This document shows positions 17,775-26,400 of a stretch of 51,146 bases of DNA, one piece after another. Made by a program: the position numbers and the translations under genes. The stretch's first letter is position 1. Each line of letters begins with the position of its first letter. Source of the stretch: Crocinitomicaceae bacterium (GTDB lineage: Bacteria > Bacteroidota > Bacteroidia > Flavobacteriales_D > Crocinitomicaceae); contig JAFIEX010000004.1 of the NCBI GenBank assembly GCA_020832365.1, positions 1 through 51,146 on the forward strand, read 5' to 3'. The notes under the pieces were generated by a model. That model worked only from the letters and a program-made list of their open reading frames with translations. It was not told the DNA's origin and made no database searches.

Positions 17775-17840
17775 GTTTAGTTGTAAAAGGTAGGTTAGGT
17801 TGAAAGGAATAAAACGCTCGTTTTATTCCTTTCTTTTTTT
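17775..17840 (+). ncRNA. candidate small RNA ending in a strong intrinsic terminator
   Basis: No protein gene on the plus strand precedes the strong terminator at 17802-17840, yet a promoter-like TATATTTG lies 33 nt before the hairpin. The implied transcript is about 65 nt: a short 5' part rich in purines and GGTTAGGTTG, then the terminator. A start codon at 17772 is closed after two codons, so it is not a leader peptide. The start coordinate is estimated from the -7 element. No known RNA family was recognised. Confidence 0.45.
17802..17840 (+). terminator. orphan plus-strand intrinsic terminator
   Basis: A perfect 14-bp stem (17802-17815 with 17820-17833) around the loop GCTC is followed by seven T residues. 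On the minus strand the hairpin is preceded, not followed, by the T/A tract, so it does not serve the converging aminotransferase gene well. Confidence 0.85.
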
Positions 17841-17907
17841 GGTAGAAAATAACGATTTAATATCATTGATGATTATTATCGTTATTATCTAGAACTTAAA
17901 AATTTTA

Positions 17908-18762
17908 TTATACTGTCTCAAAGTGATGGTTTAGCCATTCCGCTAGACTGTTTGCAAAAGAATTAGTATATACTTTGGAACGGTATTTTTCCACCCATTG
18001 AACACCTGCAATCGCATTCGTTAGAAAAATCTCATCAGCTGCTAGTAGGTTCTGAGGCAAAATACTACACTCATATACTTTAATCCCTTTACTTAAAGCT
18101 AAATTAATAATAGTCATTCTCATGACGCCAGCTAAGCAGCCGTCTTCTAAACTTGGCGTATATAGGGTTCTGTTACTAACAACAAACAAGTTGGAGCTAC
18201 TAGCCTCCAATATATTTCCACGTGGCGTAGTTAGTAAAACCTCATCTAAACCGTTTTCTTGAGCATAAATTGCGGCTAAAACATAAAGTAAGGCATTTTT
18301 GGTTTTAAAGTTAGATAATTTGTCTACATTTTTGCGAATCTCCGTATATTGGTCAATAACAAAACCATTTTCATTCAAATGGAACTTGTTAGTTTTAAGA
18401 GGATAGCCCTCTATTAAAAACACCACATCATTTGAAATCGGTTTATATGTTCCTCCAGTAACTCTATCTAATGAAATACGAACTCTTCCACCTTGATTGA
18501 TCTTATTTTTATCTAATACTTTTTGAATTTCATTACCAAAAAACAAACTATCCCAACTAGATGAAACATTCATTTTCAAACATTTGGCACCTTCTATCAA
18601 TCTATCAATATGGTATTGTAAATTTAGTGGACGCCCATTAAAAACCCTAATCGTCTCAAACAAACCATCACCATATAAATGACCTCTATTTCCGGGTTCC
18701 AAGGTCATATCCGAAATAATTTTAATTACACCGTTACAGTTCACATAAGTTTCTATAGCCAT
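17908..18762 (-). CDS. class IV aminotransferase (4-amino-4-deoxychorismate lyase-like)
   Basis: 284-aa PLP enzyme of the BCAT/D-alanine aminotransferase/PabC fold. Visible features: RGHLYGDGLFETIRVF, LNLQYHIDRLIEGAKCL, the PLP lysine in LSNFKTKNALLYVLAA, GNILEASSSNLFVV and CLAGVMRM. The short length and the DGLFETIR opening favour 4-amino-4-deoxychorismate lyase, which makes p-aminobenzoate for FolP, but branched-chain or D-amino acid transaminases share these motifs. It follows the rhomboid gene with a 5-bp gap, so the two are co-transcribed. Confidence 0.82.
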   Translation of the reverse strand: MAIETYVNCNGVIKIISDMTLEPGNRGHLYGDGLFETIRVFNGRPLNLQYHIDRLIEGAKCLKMNVSSSWDSLFFGNEIQKVLDKNKINQGGRVRISLDRVTGGTYKPISNDVVFLIEGYPLKTNKFHLNENGFVIDQYTEIRKNVDKLSNFKTKNALLYVLAAIYAQENGLDEVLLTTPRGNILEASSSNLFVVSNRTLYTPSLEDGCLAGVMRMTIINLALSKGIKVYECSILPQNLLAADEIFLTNAIAGVQWVEKYRSKVYTNSFANSLAEWLNHHFETV

Positions 18763-18767
18763 AAAAG

Positions 18768-19400
18768 TTATTTGAATATGTAGTAAATAAATGCCTTTCC
18801 AATATCTATATCAATCCACAATATGTATAGAATTCCGAATATAGCTCCTCCAAAATGAGCGTCATGAGCTATTCCTGTTTGCCCTTGTCTGGTCGACTGA
18901 TAATATTCAAAGCCTAAATAGAGTAATCCAAAAACCCATGCTTTGATTTCAAAAGGAATAAAAAGCAAATACAACGGAGCATCTGGCAGCCACAGTATTA
19001 CGGCAAACAAAACAGAGGCAACAGCCCCTGAGGCGCCTAGGCTCATATAAGCAGGGTTGTTTTGATGACGAACGAAAGGCCATATTGCAGCTGCAATTAT
19101 ACCCAAAAAGTAGAGTAAGATATACTGTATAGACCCTGCTAAGGCACCATTTTTTTGAACCAATAAAATCTCAATGATTCTTCCAAAATGAAACAGTACA
19201 AACATATTGAAAAACAAATGTAAATAATCACCATGTAGAAATGCATGTGTAATTAACCTGTAATTTTCTTTTCCTCCTTTCATCCGGCTAGGATAAAAAA
19301 CGAACTTATATTTCAGTGATGGATTATTCATCACCAAGACAGAAAACAACACTGTCAAAGCAATTAATAATAGGGTTATGGGAAAATCTAACAGTTCCAT
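18768..19400 (-). CDS. rhomboid-family intramembrane serine protease
   Basis: 210-aa membrane protein with six hydrophobic helices. Catalytic features are present: HAFLHGDYLHLFFNMFVLF (helix 2 with the H-x-x-x-N-type pattern), the GASG serine motif in YMSLGASGAVAS, and the catalytic histidine in AHDAHFGGAIFGIL. It cuts membrane proteins within the bilayer; the substrate is unknown. Followed immediately by the aminotransferase gene. Confidence 0.93.
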   Translation of the reverse strand: MELLDFPITLLLIALTVLFSVLVMNNPSLKYKFVFYPSRMKGGKENYRLITHAFLHGDYLHLFFNMFVLFHFGRIIEILLVQKNGALAGSIQYILLYFLGIIAAAIWPFVRHQNNPAYMSLGASGAVASVLFAVILWLPDAPLYLLFIPFEIKAWVFGLLYLGFEYYQSTRQGQTGIAHDAHFGGAIFGILYILWIDIDIGKAFIYYIFK

Positions 19401-19529
19401 GAAGTATTGATTCTAAATATATCGTAATCTGCTCACAACAATGATACAAAAATCAGCGAAGAAATAAAAATAAGTACATCAAAAAGTATAATATTATCAG
19501 TTTAAAAAAGAGTTCAACGTCATGAAAGA

Positions 19530-20852
19530 TTATTCAGACTTAATTAAAGATTTCCTCCATCTCCTGACGCGTTCACGTCTCTCTTCAATAATATCCCCTT
19601 TAGAAAGAATTAGTCTCATGCCGCGATCAGAATTAAAATAGTTTTTGGTCCAATTAAAAAAAGTAACTAACTTATTCCTAAACCCAACTAACGACATCAG
19701 GTGGACAGCCATCCAAATAAACCATGCTAATACACCTCCTAACTTCATTTTGCCAATTTCTACAACGGCTTTATTTTTCCCAACAGTAGCCATAGCGCCC
19801 TTATCCTTATACTTAAAAGGTGTTGTTAGTTGATTAGTTTCAAGATTTTTAAGATTTCTAGCTAGATGTACTCCCTGCTGCATGGCAACTGGAGCAACCA
19901 TTGGATGCCCTGAAGGAAAATCTTCTAATTGCATAGAGGCCACGTCGCCGATAGCGAATACATTACCCAAACCTATTACCCTATTGTAAACATCTACTGA
20001 AATCCTATTTCCCTTTGTAACAGTTGTTGAACCATTCATGTGCGCTATTGGGTTCCCCTTCACTCCTGCTGTCCAAATCAAAGTTTTTGCGATAATGTCC
20101 TCATCTGTATTCGTTTGAACATAATCTCCATGGTAATCTAAAACACGTGTATTTAACACAACCGTTACACCCAACTGCTCTAAATATTTTTGAGCCCGCT
20201 GACTACTTTTAGGACTAAGCATAGGAAGCACTCTGTCTCCCGATTGTACTAAGTAGATATTCATTTGATTGATGTCCAATTCGGGATAATCCTTTGGTAA
20301 CACTTTTTGCTTTAATTCGCCTAGTGCACCCGCTAATTCTACACCCGTCGGACCAGCGCCAGCAATGACAAAATTCATCAACCCTTGACGTTTTCTCGGA
20401 TTATTATTCGCTAATGCCCTCTCGAAACTTTGCAGCACTAACGAACGAAGATCTAGTGCTTCAATAGCACTTTTCATAGACATGGCAGACAAACTTAAGC
20501 CTTCATTACCGAAAAAATTAGTTACTGCACCTGTTGCTACCACAAGGTAGTCATATTCTAAAGACTCCTTTCCAAGTAAAACTATATTTTTAGTCGTGTC
20601 TACGTGAGTTACTTCCCCCAGTCTAAAATACAAGTTTTTCTTTCCTTTAAAGAGCTTTCTGATAGGATAAGCAATCGCCTCTGCCTCTAAAGCAGAAGTA
20701 GCGACTTGATACAATAATGGTTGAAAAGTATGGTAATTATTCTTATCAACAAGATAAACTTCAAACACTTTCTTGCAAAGGGATTTAGCTAATTCTATGC
20801 CAGCAAAGCCTCCCCCAATAATCACTACCCTTTTCAATTTTTTGACTGACAT
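19530..20852 (-). CDS. ndh: type II NADH dehydrogenase (NDH-2)
   Basis: 440-aa single-subunit NADH:quinone oxidoreductase that feeds the respiratory chain without pumping. FAD site VVIIGGGFAGIELAKSL at the N-terminus, NADH site FVIAGAGPTGVELAGALGEL at about residue 160, and FAIGDVASMQLEDFP for FAD. The C-terminus contains a hydrophobic helix region (GVLAWFIWMAVHLMSLVGF) and basic residues that fit membrane association. Monocistronic by spacing. A perfect 8-bp inverted repeat lies 21 nt upstream of its start and could be an operator. Together with the oxidase cluster it indicates aerobic respiration. Confidence 0.95.
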   Translation of the reverse strand: MSVKKLKRVVIIGGGFAGIELAKSLCKKVFEVYLVDKNNYHTFQPLLYQVATSALEAEAIAYPIRKLFKGKKNLYFRLGEVTHVDTTKNIVLLGKESLEYDYLVVATGAVTNFFGNEGLSLSAMSMKSAIEALDLRSLVLQSFERALANNNPRKRQGLMNFVIAGAGPTGVELAGALGELKQKVLPKDYPELDINQMNIYLVQSGDRVLPMLSPKSSQRAQKYLEQLGVTVVLNTRVLDYHGDYVQTNTDEDIIAKTLIWTAGVKGNPIAHMNGSTTVTKGNRISVDVYNRVIGLGNVFAIGDVASMQLEDFPSGHPMVAPVAMQQGVHLARNLKNLETNQLTTPFKYKDKGAMATVGKNKAVVEIGKMKLGGVLAWFIWMAVHLMSLVGFRNKLVTFFNWTKNYFNSDRGMRLILSKGDIIEERRERVRRWRKSLIKSE

Positions 20853-20872
20853 AATCTGTACGTTTTGAAAGA

Positions 20873-20891
20873 CTAATATAACATATATTAG
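20873..20891 (-). promoter_or_regulatory. palindrome upstream of ndh (possible operator)
   Basis: Perfect 8-bp inverted repeat, CTAATATA and TATATTAG separated by 3 bp, centred about 30 nt before the ndh start. Its size and place suit a dimeric repressor site, but AT-rich palindromes also arise by chance. Confidence 0.4.
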
Positions 20892-20928
20892 AACTTCCTC
20901 TTGTGAATTCTTGTTAAAAGCGAATATA

Positions 20929-22344
20929 TCAAACTTCTAAATGTTCAGGTCTCAAGAGATCCGTAATCATTTTTACAGGGGTGAAAATATTTCCAGACAG
21001 CTCCACAAAAACACTATTCCAATGCGCCATAGAGCCATTCCAAAGTCCTGGTTGCTCCATAAATTTTATAGGTTTTCCCTGGAATTTTTTCTCAACAATA
21101 AAATATTGATTCTGATCCGCAAAGTCTGCTAAATTTAATGTTTTCCCGAGTAGATCTTTTTTTGTGGCTGCAATCATAACAGGGTTAAAGTACTTACTTT
21201 GCACCATTAATTTATATTGGTCACCTCTCATATCAATTTGAGATTTTTCAACAATTTGTTTGGTAACCAGGCCATCAATTTCTACCCAGAAAGGTCCGCC
21301 TCCGGGTTGACCTTCATTTCTTACCATACCACAAACTCTTATAGGTCTATTAAGTATATTTTTAATTTCAGTCACGGTAAGTGTTGCATCAGCATTTGGA
21401 AGCTGCACCAAATGATATTGCTCATTCAATTTTTTGAACTCATCTAAAATATCGCTGTGTGTATATACCCTTTTGAACTCATCTTGCAAATGAAGTAAAA
21501 GTCCTCCTAAATACTGAAATGAAAGAATGGAGTCTCTAGATTTATTGAGGTGTTGGACATTATCAATATTTTTTATAAATATAATATCACCTTGAACTGT
21601 ATTTAAATTTGGTAACAGAGCACCATGTCCAGCAGGTCTTCTTAATGGTAGTCCATGCTCATCTAAAACAATATTTCCGTTGAGATCAAAAGCAAAAGCA
21701 TGTGTTTCGGGATCTTGCTCAGAAAAACTAACTGGGCATTTCGTTGCACTTAATTTCTGCACTGTCTTCAGAGAGCCTTTAATTTCTTTTTCAAAATTCT
21801 TATCAATCGTAAAATGAAAACTAACATCACCATTACCTAATTTAATTCCTTGCATGTAGTGTTCCTGAAAAGCATTGAGAATAAAGCCAGAAAAACGATG
21901 AAAAGGAATTAGTCCTTTGGGTAACTCGGATAGATTGAGTCCTCCGTTCTTGAAAAGAATGTGTTGAAAAAGTTCCTCTAGACGGACATCGCCAGATTGC
22001 CAATACGTTTTTAACTCATCATTAATCAAATAATAAAAAGCATATTGATCTAGGTTTTGAATAAAAGACTCAACTGTAAAGTTATCACTCGTTTGATCAT
22101 TATTCATAAAATCAAAGAGAAATTGGAACATTCTCGATCCAGCGCCAGAAGCTGGTATAAAAAAACTTTTCTTACATTTATTATTTGATATATAGAGCTG
22201 TTGAAAGGCCTCTTTTTCTTTAGAGTTGTGTAAAACAATACCTGAATTAAGATTACAAGCAGCAATAATTTTCAACTTTGGTTGCTCTTGAAAGACATAT
22301 TTTTTTTGAGATTCAAAGGCTTGACTTAGATTGGTCTTATCCAT
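20929..22344 (-). CDS. DUF4301 family protein
   Basis: 471-aa cytoplasmic protein of unknown function found mostly in Bacteroidota. The family opening is recognisable in FFIPASGAGSRMFQFLFDFM, which looks like the glycine-rich, arginine-containing loop of sugar nucleotidyltransferases, followed by RRPAGHGALLPNLN and DIIFIKNIDN, again like an NTP-transferase core. A possible nucleotidyltransferase activity is therefore inference. There is no signal peptide. It follows apbE by 21 bp on the same strand and is probably co-expressed with it. Confidence 0.8.
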   Translation of the reverse strand: MDKTNLSQAFESQKKYVFQEQPKLKIIAACNLNSGIVLHNSKEKEAFQQLYISNNKCKKSFFIPASGAGSRMFQFLFDFMNNDQTSDNFTVESFIQNLDQYAFYYLINDELKTYWQSGDVRLEELFQHILFKNGGLNLSELPKGLIPFHRFSGFILNAFQEHYMQGIKLGNGDVSFHFTIDKNFEKEIKGSLKTVQKLSATKCPVSFSEQDPETHAFAFDLNGNIVLDEHGLPLRRPAGHGALLPNLNTVQGDIIFIKNIDNVQHLNKSRDSILSFQYLGGLLLHLQDEFKRVYTHSDILDEFKKLNEQYHLVQLPNADATLTVTEIKNILNRPIRVCGMVRNEGQPGGGPFWVEIDGLVTKQIVEKSQIDMRGDQYKLMVQSKYFNPVMIAATKKDLLGKTLNLADFADQNQYFIVEKKFQGKPIKFMEQPGLWNGSMAHWNSVFVELSGNIFTPVKMITDLLRPEHLEV

Positions 22345-22365
22345 ACAACTGACTTCTTTTTTCGA

Positions 22366-23454
22366 TTAAGTAACAAAATATTTCTTCATGTTAATGGTAA
22401 ATACGCGATTCAATCTACCGTTTTCATCCTGAAATAAAAAATATACATCTAAATCCAGGTCAGGGTTATCTTCAATAAAGATCATCGCTTGCTCCACCCC
22501 CATCGTCATAAAGGCTGTCGCATAGGCATCCGCCAAAGCTGCAGAAGAAGCAATTACTGTTACGCTCAGCAAGTTATGGTCAACAGGCCTTCCTGTTTTG
22601 GGATCAATCGTATGACTGTATTTTTTACCCTCTTTTTCATAAAATTTACGGTAGCTTCCAGAGGTGGCAATTCCTCTTCCATCTATAGCAAGATAATTTT
22701 CAATATTTCGTTGACCAAACCCATCATTTTCCTCGCTTGGTTCATCTATTCCAATTATCCAGCCCGTTCCATCCGCATTTTTGCCCTTTGCGAAAATTTC
22801 TCCTCCGACTTCAATAAAATAATGTTTATGCCCTTTTTCAGTTAAGAACTGGGCTAATTCGTCAACAGATTGTCCTTGAGCAATGGCATTGAAATCTATT
22901 TGAAATTTTGGGTGATGTTTTTTATAAATATCTCCTTGTATTTCATGATGTAAACCACTTTGAAAGCCAACATACTCAAGAATCTCATCTATTTCTTCAG
23001 TCTTTGGTGGTTCTTGCATATCCTTAAAAAATCCCCAAGCTTTAACCAACGGTAAAACCGAGGGATCAAAAGCACCAGCTGTTTTTTCAAAAACTGTATA
23101 ACTAATATTGTAGCAAGTTTCAAAAAAACGATTTTTTGGAATTTCAAAAACCTCTTCAGCTTCATTAAGTTTTGACAATAAAGATGAGGCGTCATAACCT
23201 GATAGCTCTAGGTCGAAATCCCTTAAAAACAAACTTATTTCTTTTGGCGAAACGAGTAACTTTGGCTCGCTTGTTTTAATCGTGAAAGTTGTTCCCTGCG
23301 TTGTTCCCTGCATAGTTTGCGCATCTACCAACCAGACGTTTTCATGTCTTTGATCGTCAAAGGGAATGACTTCCTCATTTGCAGCATCATCACTTTGGCA
23401 TTGAGCTAAAAGTAAGAGCAGCAGAACACTAATAATGTTTTTGCAATTTTGCAT
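22366..23454 (-). CDS. apbE: FAD:protein FMN transferase (lipoprotein)
   Basis: 362-aa enzyme that attaches FMN covalently to threonine of target proteins outside the inner membrane. The signal ends in LLAQC, a lipobox, so it is a membrane-anchored lipoprotein. Family features: QGTTFTIK at the start of the domain, DPSVLPLVKAWGF, DFNAIAQGQSVDELA, VGGEIFAKGKN, GIATSGSYRKFYEKEGKKYSHTIDPKTGRP region, and SSAALADAYATAFMTMG. Its start lies inside the last codons of the giant TPR gene (26-bp overlap), so translation is probably coupled. No flavinylated partner (NqrB/C, RnfG, FMN-bind) is visible in the window. Confidence 0.93.
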   Translation of the reverse strand: MQNCKNIISVLLLLLLAQCQSDDAANEEVIPFDDQRHENVWLVDAQTMQGTTQGTTFTIKTSEPKLLVSPKEISLFLRDFDLELSGYDASSLLSKLNEAEEVFEIPKNRFFETCYNISYTVFEKTAGAFDPSVLPLVKAWGFFKDMQEPPKTEEIDEILEYVGFQSGLHHEIQGDIYKKHHPKFQIDFNAIAQGQSVDELAQFLTEKGHKHYFIEVGGEIFAKGKNADGTGWIIGIDEPSEENDGFGQRNIENYLAIDGRGIATSGSYRKFYEKEGKKYSHTIDPKTGRPVDHNLLSVTVIASSAALADAYATAFMTMGVEQAMIFIEDNPDLDLDVYFLFQDENGRLNRVFTINMKKYFVT

Positions 23455-26400
23455 TTTCTGTCTCTTTGATCCACGCCGTTTCTGTTATAGGGCGCCCATT
23501 TTTACTGTAAGTTATTAAGTTCCTATTTTGAATTCTTAGATACACATCCCCTCTGCCATTTTGCACAACTATTCTCCTCGTTGTGATTTGCAATGGCAGC
23601 CCTTTGGCGTCACGTTTTACAAAATTTTCTTGACTCACTCCTTCTGGAAATTCAGCACCGAGGGTATTCGCAACAGCTTCAGTAAAAGCAACTTTATTCG
23701 TCATTAAATCCGCTAAAAGCACTTGTGTTTTTTGTGATTGTGTTTGATGTGCCAATCCCTTGTCTCTTGATTTTGCATCCAAATCTCCACCTTGTTTATC
23801 AATGACTTGATGGTTTTCTCCTGCAATAACCGCACGAGAGCTACCGGTTGCTTTCAACGCATCTTCAGCATCAGCTACCTTTGTTTTGTTAATCAATAGT
23901 TTTTCCGCATTACTCTCTGAGATTAATCTTGCCCTTCGCGCAATGTCATCTTCCTGTCTATCTAATTCCAATCTTAAGGCCAACAGATCGTCTTCCATGC
24001 CCATATTACCTTGCTCAATTCCAGCTCGAACATCTTCAAAATGCTGCATATTACCGCGAATATTTTCTGTTTTTCTGTTCAATAAATCAGATTTGTTGTT
24101 GGCATCTGCAATGAACATTCCATCAACTGCATCTACATTCTGCCAACGCCCCTCATCTTTTCCTTCTAGCGTGCTCAAATATTGTAATTGAGCTTCATTA
24201 ACGATTTGGTCAATTTCCAGAGATGCCGTAATCAACTCTTGGTTTTCTCTTATTTGTTGATCAGTCAATTTCTCTTTCACATTCATTATTCGTGATTGGA
24301 TCTCATTATGCGTCAGGGATTTTTCCTGATTACTAATTAGTTCTTGTAAAGCGGCATCTTGCACATCTTGAGATAAACCTTGAATTTTTCTGTAATTATC
24401 TTCGGTTGCATTAAATGTTTCCGAGATATAAAAATTATTGATGTCATCTATTACCGTTTCATTTTGTTTACGCATCACAACCGCTCTTTCGGCATCATTA
24501 TTAAGCTGATCCACTGTAACCACAATTTGATTGGCGTTATTCAAAGTAACATCTCTTGCTATTTCTCCTTGTTCTCTGCTTATTTGATTTGCTTTCAATT
24601 GCAAATCATCGACTCTGTCAGCATTAGCTAAATGTTTTGTACTTGCTGCCCTATTCAACTGTTCATAATCATCCAACATGTAAACAATTTGTTCATTGGC
24701 TCGCAACAATTCTGCATTTTCAAAAGTATTTTCTTGTAGTTTCTGATCTGCAATTCGGAATAAATCAGTTGAGACAGCTATCGCAGTTTGTTGCTGAGTG
24801 ACGGTATTTTCGAAATCCGCATTTGTTCTTAAGTTCTTAATTCTTTCTACCTCACTTTGCGAAGCTAATCTTTGTTCATTGTCTGACAAATTTAGTCTTT
24901 CAAAGTTTTCCTCATTGCTGGTTACTCTGGAAAGAATGTCTGCTTTCTGCATGGCTTGTCTATCTCGATCAGCTTGTTGTAATAGTGCTGCACCATCGAT
25001 AATAGAACCATCAATTCTTTCACCAAGGTCTTCAAGCGTAACATTTTGAACCATGGCAGGATTCAGTATTTGCTCAATTCGTTCAATGCGCATTTTGGGA
25101 TAAGGATCAGCAGCTCTTAAACCTAAAGCTCTTTGATATAAACCAAGTGCTTCATCATAAGATTCTTCCTCAAAATATTCGTCCGCCTTGTCCACAATTT
25201 TTTTATACCTCTCATCATCGGCACTTCTTTCCAATTCTTCTGCTCTCTCCACCGACTCATCTCTTTTTCTTAGCGCATAAGCATTATTTGGAATAACTTT
25301 TAGCGCCTCTTCATACTTATCTCTGGCATTAAGGTAATTTTCAGCATTAAAAAGTTCATCCGCAGCAGCAAGAATTTTATCAAACTGCGCTTGCTGTTCT
25401 TGTTGTGATTTTTGTTGTAAGGCTAAATCATTGATTATCGATTTTATTTCATCAACCTTTTGATTCGCATATTCATCCGTTGGCTTAATAACAATAGCAG
25501 CCTCAAAATCAGACAGTGCATCAGCATAATTTTCTTCATCCAATTTCGTCTTTCCGCTTTTAACAAGTGTCAAGAATTTTTGATCTTTTTCCTTTTGTTC
25601 GAATTCAGCTAATTTATCTTTTAGCTTTTCTATTTGATTTTGCGGATAGGTTTCTTCTGGTTTTAACTTTAAGGCTGATTCATATTCACTTTTGGCCAAC
25701 ATCCAATTTTCTTGTTCCATTGCTGCATCTGCCTTTGCGATAGCTTTTTCATAATTTTGCTCTAGATTTTGTTCCTTTTGTCTTTTGTCTAATTCATCTT
25801 GCAAAGCCTTCATTCTACCTTTGGGGTACTTCTCTTCCGGCAAGACATCGCTCGCTTCCTTGTAGGTCTTCAGCGCCTCTTCCAACTCAAATCTGTCAGC
25901 CAAAGCATCCGCAGCTTGAATTAAGTCTTTATACTTCTTTCGAATTTCTTGTTGTAATCGTTTTTCTTCTTCACTTTTTTCCTTATCTGCAATCAACGCA
26001 TTTATTTCATCAATTTCTTTTTGTGGTTTAGCATCATTTGGTTTAATTTTTTTAGCTTTTTCAAAAAGTGCTAAAGCCTCATCGAACTCTTCTGCTATTT
26101 TCTTTAACTTGGCATTTTTCATAGTAGCCTCAAATTGAGCCTCACGCTCTTTGTTAGCCTCGTATTTTTGATAAGCTTCTTGGCGTAAATCAATTGCATC
26201 TTTGTCATTCATGATGTACTTTAGCGCCTCATCAAATGCATCAACTGCATCTTTGTATTCTTCTTTTGCTAGCAAATCTTTACCTAGTTGCATCGCATTT
26301 GCAAATTTTTCTCGAGCAGCTTTTTCTTTCACTAGAATTTCTAATTCAAACTCCAATTCCTTTTTTAGTGTCTTTGCTTCCTCATTTCCAGGTTGTATGG

